Of a DNA stretch of 64,000 nt, positions 32,523 through 40,315 are shown one piece after another. Under the pieces are notes generated by a model. The model had not been told where the DNA came from and did not search any database. It saw only the letters and a program-made list of their open reading frames with translations. The DNA comes from an uncultured Oscillospiraceae bacterium (GTDB taxonomy: Bacteria > Bacillota > Clostridia > Oscillospirales > Oscillospiraceae), in assembly GCA_947628315.1 (NCBI GenBank), contig CANQZJ010000004.1:1-64000 (forward strand), given 5' to 3'. Position numbers and translations under genes: made by a program. Each line of letters starts with the position of its first letter. Position 1 is the first letter of the stretch.

Positions 32523-34281
32523 GCGCAATACCTACTTTGAGGACGAGAAGATCGAGCGCAAGGTGGACTTGAAGCAGCTGGGCCGGACGCTCAAGTACAT
32601 TCTGCCCTACCGCAGGGTGCTGATCCTCGTCACCTCCATGATGCTGGTGGCGTCCGTGGTGTCCCTGCTGCCGCCCAGGATCTTAAAGCGGATCGTGGAC
32701 GTGGTGGTGGTCAATGAGGACTACCGGGAGCTGGCGCTGATGGGGGCCGCCATGGCCCTCCTCGCGGCGGTGGAGATCTTGTCCACCTTCGTCCAGTCCA
32801 GGAGCATGGGCAAAATGGGCCTCAATATCATCTCCAACATCCGGACGGACATCTTCGCGCGGCTCCAGCAGCTCCCCTTCGACTACTTCGATAACCGCCC
32901 CGACGGCAAGATCGTCGTGCGGGTCACGGAGTACATCAACGCCCTCTCGGACTTTTTCTCCAACTACGTCATGATGTTCGCCATCTACCTGGTGAAGATC
33001 GTGGTGGTCACGGTGTTTATGCTCTCCCTGAGCCCCACGCTGACGCTGATGGTCTTTGCCGCCGTCGTGCCGATGGTGACGCTGGTGTTCATCCTCCGCA
33101 CGGTGCTGCGCCGGCTCTACTCGGCCCACCGGCTGAAAAACTCCAACCGCACCGCGTTTCTGGTGGAGTCCATCATGGGGGAGCAGATTGTCAAAAACTA
33201 TAACCGCGTCAGGATCAACCAGGAGACGTACCGGGAGATCCATGAGGACAGCATGAACATGTGGTGGCGCATCACGAAGCTGGCCCGGCTCAACAGCCCC
33301 ATCGTTATGGGCTTCTGGCACACGGGGACGCTGTGCATCTACGGCGCGGCCCTGTGGCTCATCCTGGGCGGGAACGACCTGATCACCGCGGGCATGGTGA
33401 TCACCTTCACCACCTACATGAGCTCCTTCCAGGATCCCCTCTCCCAGCTCTCCACCATCATCCAGGAGCTGGCGCAGGTCTGCTCCAACCTGGAGCAGGT
33501 GTTTGAGACCATAGACTACCCGTCTGTGATCCAGGACAGGCCCGGCGCCGTGGAGCTGAAGGACGTCGCCGGCCGGGTGGACTTCAACGACGTGACCTTC
33601 GCCTATGAGGAGGGCGTCGATATCCTGGAGCACTTCGACCTCCATGTGCGCCCCGGGGAGACCGTGGCGCTGGTGGGGCCCACGGGCGCGGGGAAGACCA
33701 CCATCATCAATATGCTCACCCGGTTCTACGACGTCCGGGAGGGCAGCGTCACCATAGACGGCGTGGACGTCCGGGACGCGACCCTGAACTCCCTGCGCCG
33801 TGAGGTGGGCGTTTTGATGCAGGATCCCTTTATCTTCAAGGGGACGGTGCTGGACAACATCCGCTACGGCCGGCGTGACGCCACGGACGAGGAGTGCATC
33901 GCGGCGGCGAAGCTCATCTTCGCCGACAAGTTCATCCTCCGGCTCAAGGACGGCTACCACCACGTCCTGGAGGAGCGGGGCGCGGGCCTCTCATCCGGCG
34001 AAAAACAGCTGGTGAGCTTCGCGCGGATCGTGCTGAAAAACCCCTCGGTGATCATCCTGGACGAGGCCACCAGCGCCATCGACACCGAGACGGAGCTGCT
34101 GATCAAACAGGCGCTGGACGTGCTGATCCGCGACAAGACCGCCTTCATCGTGGCCCACAGGCTCTCCACCATACGCAATTCCGACCGCATCCTCTACATC
34201 GGCAATAAGGGGATCGCCGAGGAGGGCACCCATGAACAGCTGATGGCAAAGCGGGGACTGTATTACGACCTGGCGAAATGA
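32515..34281 (+). CDS. Heterodimeric ABC exporter, catalytic subunit
   Basis: This 588-residue partner of the preceding gene has six membrane helices and an NBD with Walker A GPTGAGKT, Q-loop MQDPFIF, Walker B VIILDEATSAID with the catalytic Glu intact, and H-loop IVAHRLST. Its signature is GLSSGEKQ rather than LSGGQ. The intact Walker B here plus the near-canonical signature of the first subunit would form the working ATP site; the first subunit's Asp plus this altered signature would form the degenerate site. The ATG at 32515 has a G-rich ribosome site inside the end of the first gene. Confidence 0.94.
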   Translation: MAKRNTYFEDEKIERKVDLKQLGRTLKYILPYRRVLILVTSMMLVASVVSLLPPRILKRIVDVVVVNEDYRELALMGAAMALLAAVEILSTFVQSRSMGKMGLNIISNIRTDIFARLQQLPFDYFDNRPDGKIVVRVTEYINALSDFFSNYVMMFAIYLVKIVVVTVFMLSLSPTLTLMVFAAVVPMVTLVFILRTVLRRLYSAHRLKNSNRTAFLVESIMGEQIVKNYNRVRINQETYREIHEDSMNMWWRITKLARLNSPIVMGFWHTGTLCIYGAALWLILGGNDLITAGMVITFTTYMSSFQDPLSQLSTIIQELAQVCSNLEQVFETIDYPSVIQDRPGAVELKDVAGRVDFNDVTFAYEEGVDILEHFDLHVRPGETVALVGPTGAGKTTIINMLTRFYDVREGSVTIDGVDVRDATLNSLRREVGVLMQDPFIFKGTVLDNIRYGRRDATDEECIAAAKLIFADKFILRLKDGYHHVLEERGAGLSSGEKQLVSFARIVLKNPSVIILDEATSAIDTETELLIKQALDVLIRDKTAFIVAHRLSTIRNSDRILYIGNKGIAEEGTHEQLMAKRGLYYDLAK

Positions 34282-34320
34282 GAGACACATGTCCTCAAAT
34301 CATCGAAAGCGGTGACGTCC

Positions 34321-34707
34321 ATGACTGAAGTGGCGGCCGCCCTCATCCGGGACGGCGACAAGTTCATGATCTGCCAGCGCCCCGCCCACAAGGCCCGCGG
34401 CCTGCTGTGGGAGTTCGTGGGCGGCAAGGTGGAGCCGGGGGAGACAGGGGAGCAGGCCCTCGTCCGGGAGTGCAGGGAGGAGCTGGCTGTGACGGTGTCG
34501 GTGGGCGACGTGTTTATGGACGTGACCCATGAGTACCCCGACCTGCTGGTTCATCTGACGCTGTTCAACGCCTCCATTGCCGGGGGCGTCCCGCAGATGC
34601 TGGAGCACAACGACATCCGCTGGATCACGGTGGACGAGATCCCGAATTACGAATTCTGCCCCGCGGACAAGGACATTCTGCGCCGGCTCACGGAACGCAC
34701 GCGATGA
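34321..34707 (+). CDS. mutT: Nudix hydrolase, MutT-like (NTP pyrophosphohydrolase)
   Basis: This 128-residue protein carries a Nudix box starting at G35 (GGKVEPGE, then RECREEL). It matches G-x5-E-x7-R-E-x2-E-E except that the late Gly is Ala56. The N-terminal MICQRPAHKARGLLWEFVGG and the C-terminal RWITVDEIPNYEFCPAD match the MutT/CTP pyrophosphohydrolase branch that removes oxidised nucleotides such as 8-oxo-dGTP. The start is the ATG at 34321; a GTG three codons upstream is less likely. It follows the exporter genes by 39 bases and is closed by a terminator. Confidence 0.9.
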   Translation: MTEVAAALIRDGDKFMICQRPAHKARGLLWEFVGGKVEPGETGEQALVRECREELAVTVSVGDVFMDVTHEYPDLLVHLTLFNASIAGGVPQMLEHNDIRWITVDEIPNYEFCPADKDILRRLTERTR

Positions 34708-34713
34708 TATGGA

Positions 34714-34737
34714 AAGGGCCCCCGTGCGGGGGCCCTT
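34714..34737 (+). terminator. Rho-independent terminator
   Basis: AAGGGCCCCC-GTG-GGGGGCCCTT-type hairpin with a T-rich tail (TTTTCC) some bases further on, directly after the Nudix gene. Confidence 0.65.
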
Positions 34738-34808
34738 CGCGTTTTCCTCCACGATATCACAGCCGGGCGCGACCGTTAAGAAGTCAGGGCGGGCGCACCC
34801 GGTAAACC

Positions 34809-34837
34809 TTGCGTTTTCCCGCGTTCCGTGATATACT
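34809..34837 (+). promoter_or_regulatory. Sigma-A promoter
   Basis: TTGCGT (34809-34814), 17 bases, TATACT (34832-34837), upstream of the small hypothetical gene at 34893. Confidence 0.6.
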
Positions 34838-34892
34838 TTACCGTGTCTGAGTCCGATCAACATAGCTATAGATCATCAGGAGGGTACCTATT

Positions 34893-35234
34893 ATGGATCT
34901 GTTTTCGAAATTTTTTGGGGGCAAGGGCAATTCAAAACGCATCGTGCTGAACGCTTCGGCGGGCTACCCCCGCAAGAGATACTATATGGCCGAGGTGGCC
35001 ACCTTCAGCGGCGATCTCAGCGAGGAGCAGAACGATATCATTGACTCCGAGTGGTGCGAGATCGTGCATCTGAAGGTGGGCGAGCAGGCGGAGCTGCGCT
35101 ATATGCCGGGCTACCACCCCGAAAATCCGTTTATCCTCCGCACATCTGTGGTGGAGGCGGTCAACAAGACCCTGGGCGGCAAGCTGAAGATCACGACGAA
35201 GAACTCCGAATACATCCTGGCGCCGCTGGGCTAA
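34893..35234 (+). CDS. Hypothetical 113-residue protein
   Basis: This small soluble protein has a basic start (MDLFSKFFGGKGNSKR) and then an alpha/beta-looking body (SGDLSEEQNDIIDSEWCEIVHLKVGEQAELRYMPGYHPENPF). No signal peptide, membrane segment or cysteine motif is seen, apart from one Cys in the WCE sequence. AGGAGGGT precedes the ATG and a promoter lies 55 bases upstream. It is a real gene by these signals, but I recognise no family. Confidence 0.7.
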   Translation: MDLFSKFFGGKGNSKRIVLNASAGYPRKRYYMAEVATFSGDLSEEQNDIIDSEWCEIVHLKVGEQAELRYMPGYHPENPFILRTSVVEAVNKTLGGKLKITTKNSEYILAPLG

Positions 35235-35256
35235 TAAGAATTGCCGCAATTCCCTA

Positions 35257-35285
35257 TTGCCAAAAGCTGTTACGGCTGTTATAAT
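35257..35285 (+). promoter_or_regulatory. Sigma-A promoter of the PRTase-like gene
   Basis: TTGCCA (35257-35262), 17 bases, TATAAT (35280-35285). The 5' leader to the start codon is about 84 bases. Confidence 0.7.
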
Positions 35286-35375
35286 CAAAATATCTAAAAA
35301 GCGGTGCGCAACTCTGCGGAAAACAGTCGGATTGCACAGCTTTGACGACAGACTGGATAACAGGAGGCATGATTT

Positions 35376-36011
35376 ATGGATCCCAAGTTCTTCCCTCTGC
35401 TGCAAATCGGTGGCCAGCCGCTGCTGGCGGCCAAAGGCCACTTTGCCACCCGGAACAGCCACATCAACTACTTTATCGACGTGACCACCCAGAAGTACAG
35501 CCTGAAAGGCTGCCGCGCGGTGGCCTCGGAGCTGGCCATCCACCTGAGGGGCCGCTTCCCCATCGACTCCATCCTCTGCATGGACGGCACCAGCGCCGTG
35601 GGCGCCTGCCTCGCCGGAGAGCTGACCAAGGGCGGCAGCCGTTCCCTCAGCGAGGGGGACAATATGTATATCATCAAGGGCGAGCTGGACGCCAACGGAA
35701 AGCTCATTTTCCGGGACAACGCCCGCTTCATGCTGGAGGGGAAGAACGTCCTCATCCTGACCTGTTCCATGACCACCGGCACTACGGCGCACCACGGCAA
35801 GCGCAGCGTGGAGTATTACGGCGGCAAGGTGGTGGGCGTGGCCGCGATCTACGCCGCCATCAAGGAGATGGACGGCCTGCCTGTGATCTCCATTTTTGAC
35901 ACCAACACCATCCCCGATTACGAGTCCTACTCCCCCGGCGACTGCCCCATGTGCAGGCAGGGCCTGCCCATCGAGGCGGTGGTCAACACCTATGGGTTCT
36001 CCAAGATCTAG
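35376..36011 (+). CDS. Orotate phosphoribosyltransferase-like protein with atypical PRPP loop
   Basis: This 211-residue type I phosphoribosyltransferase-like fold has IDSILCMDGTSAVGACLA (substrate loop), a flexible-loop region near 85-110 (GGSRSLSEGDNMYIIKGEL) and NVLILTCSMTTGTT at 124-137 where the PRPP-binding motif belongs. In ordinary PRTases this motif has two acidic residues before the ITTG loop (for example VDDVITTG). Here they are Thr129-Cys130. The end (CPMCRQGLPIEAVVNTYG) resembles the C-terminus of bacterial PyrE-like proteins. It is monocistronic, with its own promoter and terminator and no pyr genes around. It could be a sensor or pseudo-enzyme rather than PyrE. Confidence 0.75.
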   Translation: MDPKFFPLLQIGGQPLLAAKGHFATRNSHINYFIDVTTQKYSLKGCRAVASELAIHLRGRFPIDSILCMDGTSAVGACLAGELTKGGSRSLSEGDNMYIIKGELDANGKLIFRDNARFMLEGKNVLILTCSMTTGTTAHHGKRSVEYYGGKVVGVAAIYAAIKEMDGLPVISIFDTNTIPDYESYSPGDCPMCRQGLPIEAVVNTYGFSKI

Positions 36012-36056
36012 GGACGGGAGAACCGCGAACAGGCCGCCGCGCTGACATACGGAAAG

Positions 36057-36092
36057 AACCCCCGCTGCCGCCAGTGAGCGGCAGCGGGGGTT
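36057..36092. terminator. Terminator between PRTase-like gene and P-type ATPase gene
   Basis: AACCCCCGCTGCCG (36057-36070) pairs with CGGCAGCGGGGGTT (36079-36092) and continues into TTTT on the plus strand. It lies between convergent genes. Confidence 0.8.
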
Positions 36093-36154
36093 TTGTGATT
36101 TGACCGACGGACGGCGGATCTCCCCGCCCCGCGGGGCAAGCGCGTTTAAGCGCC

Positions 36155-38173
36155 TTACAGCTTTTTCACGAACAGGCAGCGGATGGCGTTCAGCACCGCC
36201 AGGATCATGACGCCCACGTCCGCGAAGATCGCCAGGTACATGTTGGTGACGCCGAACGCGGTCAGGATCAGGCAGGCCGCCTTCACGCCGATGGCCATGA
36301 CGATATTCTGATAGACGATGCCGAGGCATTTCCGGGAGATCTTGATGGCCTTGGCGATCTTCATGGGGTCGTCGTCCATCAGGACGACGTCCGCCGCCTC
36401 GATGGCCGCATCGGAGCCCATGGCGCCCATGGCGACGCCGATGTCCGCCCGGGACAGGACGGGCGCGTCGTTGATGCCGTCCCCCACAAAGGCCAGCTTG
36501 GCCTTGCCGGACTTCCCGCCCAGCAGCTCCTCCACTTTGTCCACCTTGTCCGCCGGGAGCAGTTCGCTGTACACCTCGTCGATGCCCAAAGCGGCGGCCA
36601 CCTGATCCGCCACTTTTTTGGCGTCGCCGGTGAGCATCACGGTCTTGTCCACGCCGGCGGCCTTTAACTCCGCAATGGCCCGCCGGGAGTTGGGCTTTAC
36701 GATGTCGGAGATCACGATATGTCCGGCGTACTCCCCGCCGACGGCCATGTGGATGATGGTGCCGGTGTGGTGGCAGTCGATCCAGGCCACGCCCAGGCGC
36801 TTCATCAGCTTGTCGTTGCCGGCGGCCACCTCCACGCCGTCCACCCTGGCGAGGATGCCGCTGCCGCTGATCTCCTGGATATCGCTGACGCGGGCGCGGT
36901 CGATCTCTTTGCCGTAGGCCCGCTGGAGGCTCTTGCTGATGGGGTGGGAGGAGGCGCTCTCCGCCAGGGCCGCGTATTCAATGAGCTTCGCGCCGTCCAT
37001 ATTGTTGTGGTGGACGGCCTCCACCTCGAAAACGCCCTGGGTCAGGGTGCCGGTCTTGTCGAACACCACCGTTTTGACCTGTGAGAGGATCTCCAGGAAG
37101 TTGGAGCCCTTGACCAGCACGCCCTCATGGCTGGCCCCGCCGATGCCGGCGAAGAAGCTGAGGGGGATGCTGATCACCAGCGCGCAGGGACAGCTGATAA
37201 CCAGGAAGGTCAGCGCGCGATAGATCCAGGTGCCCCAGTCCGCCGGCAGGCCCAGGGCCAGCATACGCACCAGCGGCGGCAGGACGGCCAGCGCCAGCGC
37301 GCTGTAACAGACGACGGGGGTGTAGATCTTCGCAAACTTTGAGATGAAGTCCTCGGATCTGGACTTGCGGGAACTGGCGTTCTCCACCAGGTCGAGGATC
37401 TTGGACACGGTGGATTCGCCGAATTCCCTGGTGGTCCGGATCTTCAGCACGCCGGTCATGTTGATGCAGCCGCTGATGATCTCATCGCCCGCGTTGACCT
37501 CCCGGGGGAGGCTCTCGCCGGTGAGGGCGCTGGTGTTCAGGCTGGAGGCGCCCTCGGTGACGACGCCGTCGATGGGCACCTTCTCGCCGGGCTGCACCAC
37601 GATCACGCTGCCGATCTCCACCTCGTCGGGGTCGACCTGTTCCAGCCTGCCGTCCCGCTCCACGTTGGCGTAGTCCGGGCGGATGTCCATCAGCTCGCTG
37701 ATATTGCGGCGGCTGCGGCCGACAGCATAGCTCTGGAACCACTCGCCGATCTGATAGAACAGCATCACGGCGATGGCCTCCAGATAGTCGCCGTTTTCAT
37801 AGATGGCCAGGGCCATGGCGCCGATGGTGGCCACCGCCATCAGAAAGCACTCGTCGAACACCTGCCCGTTCAGGATGTTCCGAACGGCTTTCCGCAGGAT
37901 GTCATAGCCGATGATGAAGTAGTCCGCCAGGTACAGGGCCAGCCGGATCCAGCGCCCCGCGGACGGGAACAGCGCGCCGTCGAGCCGGGAGAACAGCTCC
38001 GCCGGGAGGAACTGGAGGCCCAGCAGGATCGCCGCGGAGATCAGGATGCGGATCAGCATCACCTTTTGCTTTTTGGTCATGCCGCTGTCCAGCTTCCCGC
38101 CGATGATGAAACGCAGCACCGCCGCCGCCGCGACGACGACGGCGAGCAGCGCGTTCACGATGATATCCTGCAT
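36155..38173 (-). CDS. zntA: Heavy-metal P1B-type ATPase (Zn/Cd/Pb type)
   Basis: This 672-residue cation efflux pump has eight-helix topology. The metal-site motif SCPCAL (CPC at 328-330), the phosphorylation motif D372-KTGT, the actuator TGES (218-221), ESASSHPIS and GDGINDAP are all intact. CPC together with the regulator type and the late-helix sequence points to the Zn/Cd/Pb group (ZntA/CadA) rather than copper. It lacks an N-terminal HMA domain, which is instead encoded by the separate gene just upstream. The ATG at 38173 has AGGGAG eight bases in front. It is probably co-transcribed with the HMA gene and controlled from the divergent region at 38513-38667. Confidence 0.93.
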   Translation of the reverse strand: MQDIIVNALLAVVVAAAAVLRFIIGGKLDSGMTKKQKVMLIRILISAAILLGLQFLPAELFSRLDGALFPSAGRWIRLALYLADYFIIGYDILRKAVRNILNGQVFDECFLMAVATIGAMALAIYENGDYLEAIAVMLFYQIGEWFQSYAVGRSRRNISELMDIRPDYANVERDGRLEQVDPDEVEIGSVIVVQPGEKVPIDGVVTEGASSLNTSALTGESLPREVNAGDEIISGCINMTGVLKIRTTREFGESTVSKILDLVENASSRKSRSEDFISKFAKIYTPVVCYSALALAVLPPLVRMLALGLPADWGTWIYRALTFLVISCPCALVISIPLSFFAGIGGASHEGVLVKGSNFLEILSQVKTVVFDKTGTLTQGVFEVEAVHHNNMDGAKLIEYAALAESASSHPISKSLQRAYGKEIDRARVSDIQEISGSGILARVDGVEVAAGNDKLMKRLGVAWIDCHHTGTIIHMAVGGEYAGHIVISDIVKPNSRRAIAELKAAGVDKTVMLTGDAKKVADQVAAALGIDEVYSELLPADKVDKVEELLGGKSGKAKLAFVGDGINDAPVLSRADIGVAMGAMGSDAAIEAADVVLMDDDPMKIAKAIKISRKCLGIVYQNIVMAIGVKAACLILTAFGVTNMYLAIFADVGVMILAVLNAIRCLFVKKL

Positions 38174-38275
38174 GAGCAAGGCTCCCTTTCACGATTGATT
38201 TCGCCCGTCGAAAAGGCTCCCCCTGAAATGCGCTTGCAGTTCCGGGAGAGCCTGATCGGGTCGATCAGAAACAGG

Positions 38276-38494
38276 TCACAGGAAGATCTCGCAGTCCGGC
38301 TCCTTCTTCTTGCAGGCGGCCAGGACGTTCTTCATCACGGCGGCGGGCTCCTGCCCCTCCTCGAACTCCACGATCATCTTCTGGGTCATGAAGTTGACGG
38401 TGGCGCTCTGCACACCGGCGGTCCTGCGGGCGGCGTCCTCCATCAGGTTGGCGCAGTTGGCGCAGTCCACTTCGATTCGATAGGTCTTCTTCAT
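38276..38494 (-). CDS. Free-standing HMA metal-binding domain (metallochaperone-like)
   Basis: This 72-residue ferredoxin-like heavy-metal-associated domain has the CxxC site in VDCANCANLMEDAARR (C11 and C14). An Asp precedes the first Cys; D-C-x-x-C is the form seen in zinc/cadmium-type N-terminal domains such as ZntA (DCxxC), unlike M-x-C-x-x-C in copper chaperones. The remainder (GVQSATVNFMTQKMIVEF) is the standard beta-alpha-beta continuation. It lies 102 bases upstream of the P-type ATPase gene that lacks this domain, so it probably delivers metal to it. The ATG at 38494 has AGGAGG nine bases upstream. Confidence 0.92.
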   Translation of the reverse strand: MKKTYRIEVDCANCANLMEDAARRTAGVQSATVNFMTQKMIVEFEEGQEPAAVMKNVLAACKKKEPDCEIFL

Positions 38495-38530
38495 AGGGGC
38501 GGCCCTCCTCACGGAATTTGGATTTCTATA

Positions 38531-38546
38531 TTAAGTACTTGCTTAA
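38531..38546. promoter_or_regulatory. Candidate ArsR-family operator in the divergent metal promoter region
   Basis: TTAAG-N6-CTTAA is an inverted repeat that overlaps the -35 element of the regulator's promoter and lies just upstream of the HMA/ATPase genes on the other strand. Its position suits repression of both units by the adjacent ArsR-AraC protein. Binding is inferred. Confidence 0.45.
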
Positions 38547-38567
38547 TTGATCTGACCGTAATATAAT
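38539..38567 (+). promoter_or_regulatory. Sigma-A promoter of the ArsR-AraC regulator gene
   Basis: TTGCTT (38539-38544), 17 bases, TATAAT (38562-38567). The -35 element lies inside the inverted repeat. Confidence 0.65.
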
Positions 38568-38667
38568 GCGGACAGATCCGCAAGTCAATAGCCCGGGAGG
38601 ATTCCCTGCCAAACGGGCGCAACATATTTCTTTTTTGGCGAAAAACAGTAGGGAAGGAGGATCCGCC

Positions 38668-39405
38668 GTGATCAACATGGAATTGCCCCACCACCACGGC
38701 GAGGGGAAGAAAACCGCCGTGCTGCAAATGCAGCTGAGCCGCGTGAAGCGCTTTCAGACCGTGGCGGAGGTGTTCCGGCAGCTGGGGGATACGACCAGGA
38801 TACGCATTTTCTGGCTGCTGTGTCACTGTGAGGAGTGCGTGGTCAATATCTCCGCCATGATGGAGATGTCCAGCCCGGCGGTGTCCTACCACCTGCGGCC
38901 CCTCCGCACCAGCGGGCTGATCATATCCAGGCGGGAGGGGAAAGAGGTCTACTACCGGGCGGCGAACACGCCGGAGGCCCAGCTCCTCCACCAGATGATC
39001 GAGCAGGTCATGGAGGTCACCTGCCCGGAACACACCCAGGAAAGCGCCCCCCTGAAGGCGGCGGAATACCAGGACGAGCCGGTGGAGACCGTCCGGGAGA
39101 TCCACGACCGGCTGCTGGAAAATCTGGATCGGAAGATCACCATTGAAGAGCTCTCCAGGCAATACCACATGAACCCGACGACCCTGAAAATGACGTTCAA
39201 ATCCGTCTATGGGACTTCGCTGGCGGCGCACATGAAGGAGCACCGCATGGAGCGGGCGGCCAGGCTGCTGCGGGAGACGGACATGAGCATTGCCGAGATC
39301 GCCCGGGCGGTGGGATACGACAGCCAGAGCCGGTTTGCCGCCGCCTTCAAAGGGGTGTTCCAGGTCCTCCCGAGGGAATACCGCAGGAATATAGGGGGCG
39401 CCTGA
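38668..39405 (+). CDS. Fused ArsR-type / AraC-type transcriptional regulator
   Basis: This 245-residue protein carries two DNA-binding domains. Residues about 25-100 form an ArsR/SmtB winged helix (FRQLGDTTRIRIFWLLCHCEECVVNISAMMEMSSPAVSYHL...REGKEVYYRA). The cysteines C52, C54 and C57 around alpha-helix 3 and a His8-His10 cluster at the N-terminus are possible metal ligands. Residues about 150-240 form an AraC-type double helix-turn-helix (ITIEELSRQYHMNPTTLKMTFKSVYG...SIAEIARAVGYDSQSRFAAAFKGVF). It starts with GTG at 38668 behind GGAAGGAGG. It diverges from the HMA/P-ATPase genes, which are likely targets. Confidence 0.88.
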   Translation: MINMELPHHHGEGKKTAVLQMQLSRVKRFQTVAEVFRQLGDTTRIRIFWLLCHCEECVVNISAMMEMSSPAVSYHLRPLRTSGLIISRREGKEVYYRAANTPEAQLLHQMIEQVMEVTCPEHTQESAPLKAAEYQDEPVETVREIHDRLLENLDRKITIEELSRQYHMNPTTLKMTFKSVYGTSLAAHMKEHRMERAARLLRETDMSIAEIARAVGYDSQSRFAAAFKGVFQVLPREYRRNIGGA

Positions 39406-39406
39406 A

Positions 39407-40243
39407 ATGGGTATTCGGTGCTTACGCAGGAAGATCGAAGGCCCGGCCGGCGAAATGACAGTGCTGATCCTTGCCCCGAAAACGCCGGCGAAACCGGCGC
39501 CCGGCGTTTTATGGATCCACGGCGGCGGATATTTCCTGGGCATGGCGGCAATGATCCACTTCTCCCGGGCGCGGGCCCTGGCGGCCAAATACGGGGCCGT
39601 GGTCATCTCGCCTGAATACCGTTTGGCCGGGGAGGCGCCCTATCCGGCGGCGTTGAAGGACTGCTATGCCGCGCTGCTGTACCTGAAAGAGCACGCGGCT
39701 GAGCTCGGGGCGCGGGATGACCAGCTCTTCGTCGGCGGGGAGAGCGCCGGCGGCGGGCTGACGGCGGCGCTGTGCATGTATGCCCGGGACAGGGGCGAGG
39801 TGTCCATTGCGTACCAGATGCCGCTGTACCCCATGCTGGACTGCCGGGATACGGACTCGTCCCGGGACAACCACGGCCACGTGTGGAACACCCGGAAAAA
39901 TCACGCCGGATGGAGAAAGTACCTGGGCGAGGCGCTGTATGAGAGCGACGCCGTCCCGGCCTACGCCTCGCCGGCCCGGCAGACGGACTATACCGGACTG
40001 CCGCCGGCCTATACCTTCGTGTGCCGGGGCGAACCGTTTTATGACGAGACGCTGGCGTACGTAGAAAATCTGCGCAGGGCCGGGGTGGAGGCGGACGTGG
40101 ATGTATACCCCGGCAAGACCCATGCCTTCGATATGCTGCTCCCGTGGAAGGCCGCGAGCAGGCAGGCGATCAAGACGTTTGAGCGCCATTACCGGCACGC
40201 GGCCGAACATCATCGGGCCGCCCAGCCCGCGGGGGAGAAATAA
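39407..40243 (+). CDS. Alpha/beta-hydrolase (HSL-type esterase)
   Basis: This 278-residue serine hydrolase of the hormone-sensitive-lipase group has the oxyanion-hole motif HGGGY near residue 39, the nucleophile elbow GGESAGGG, YPMLDCRDT and the catalytic His in GKTHAFDML near the C-terminus. Aspartate is probably supplied from the FVCRGEPFYDE region. It starts one base after the regulator's stop codon, so it belongs to the same transcript. Its relation to metal resistance is unclear. Many such enzymes are annotated as acetyl esterases; the substrate is unknown. Confidence 0.88.
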   Translation: MGIRCLRRKIEGPAGEMTVLILAPKTPAKPAPGVLWIHGGGYFLGMAAMIHFSRARALAAKYGAVVISPEYRLAGEAPYPAALKDCYAALLYLKEHAAELGARDDQLFVGGESAGGGLTAALCMYARDRGEVSIAYQMPLYPMLDCRDTDSSRDNHGHVWNTRKNHAGWRKYLGEALYESDAVPAYASPARQTDYTGLPPAYTFVCRGEPFYDETLAYVENLRRAGVEADVDVYPGKTHAFDMLLPWKAASRQAIKTFERHYRHAAEHHRAAQPAGEK

Positions 40244-40260
40244 GTTTACGTGATATGAAG

Positions 40261-40295
40261 AAAACCGGCGGTATGATTGACATACCGCCGGTTTT
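40261..40295. terminator. Bidirectional terminator (perfect 15-bp stem)
   Basis: AAAACCGGCGGTATG, a five-base loop, then CATACCGCCGGTTTT. It serves the hydrolase gene and the convergent permease gene. Confidence 0.9.
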
Positions 40296-40315
40296 GCCGT
40301 CGCCTGACGGGATCG

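Noticed and set aside
38251..38267. CTGATC/GATCAG dyad between the HMA and P-type ATPase genes
   Set aside because: Short, no T run and no regulatory context beyond being intercistronic.
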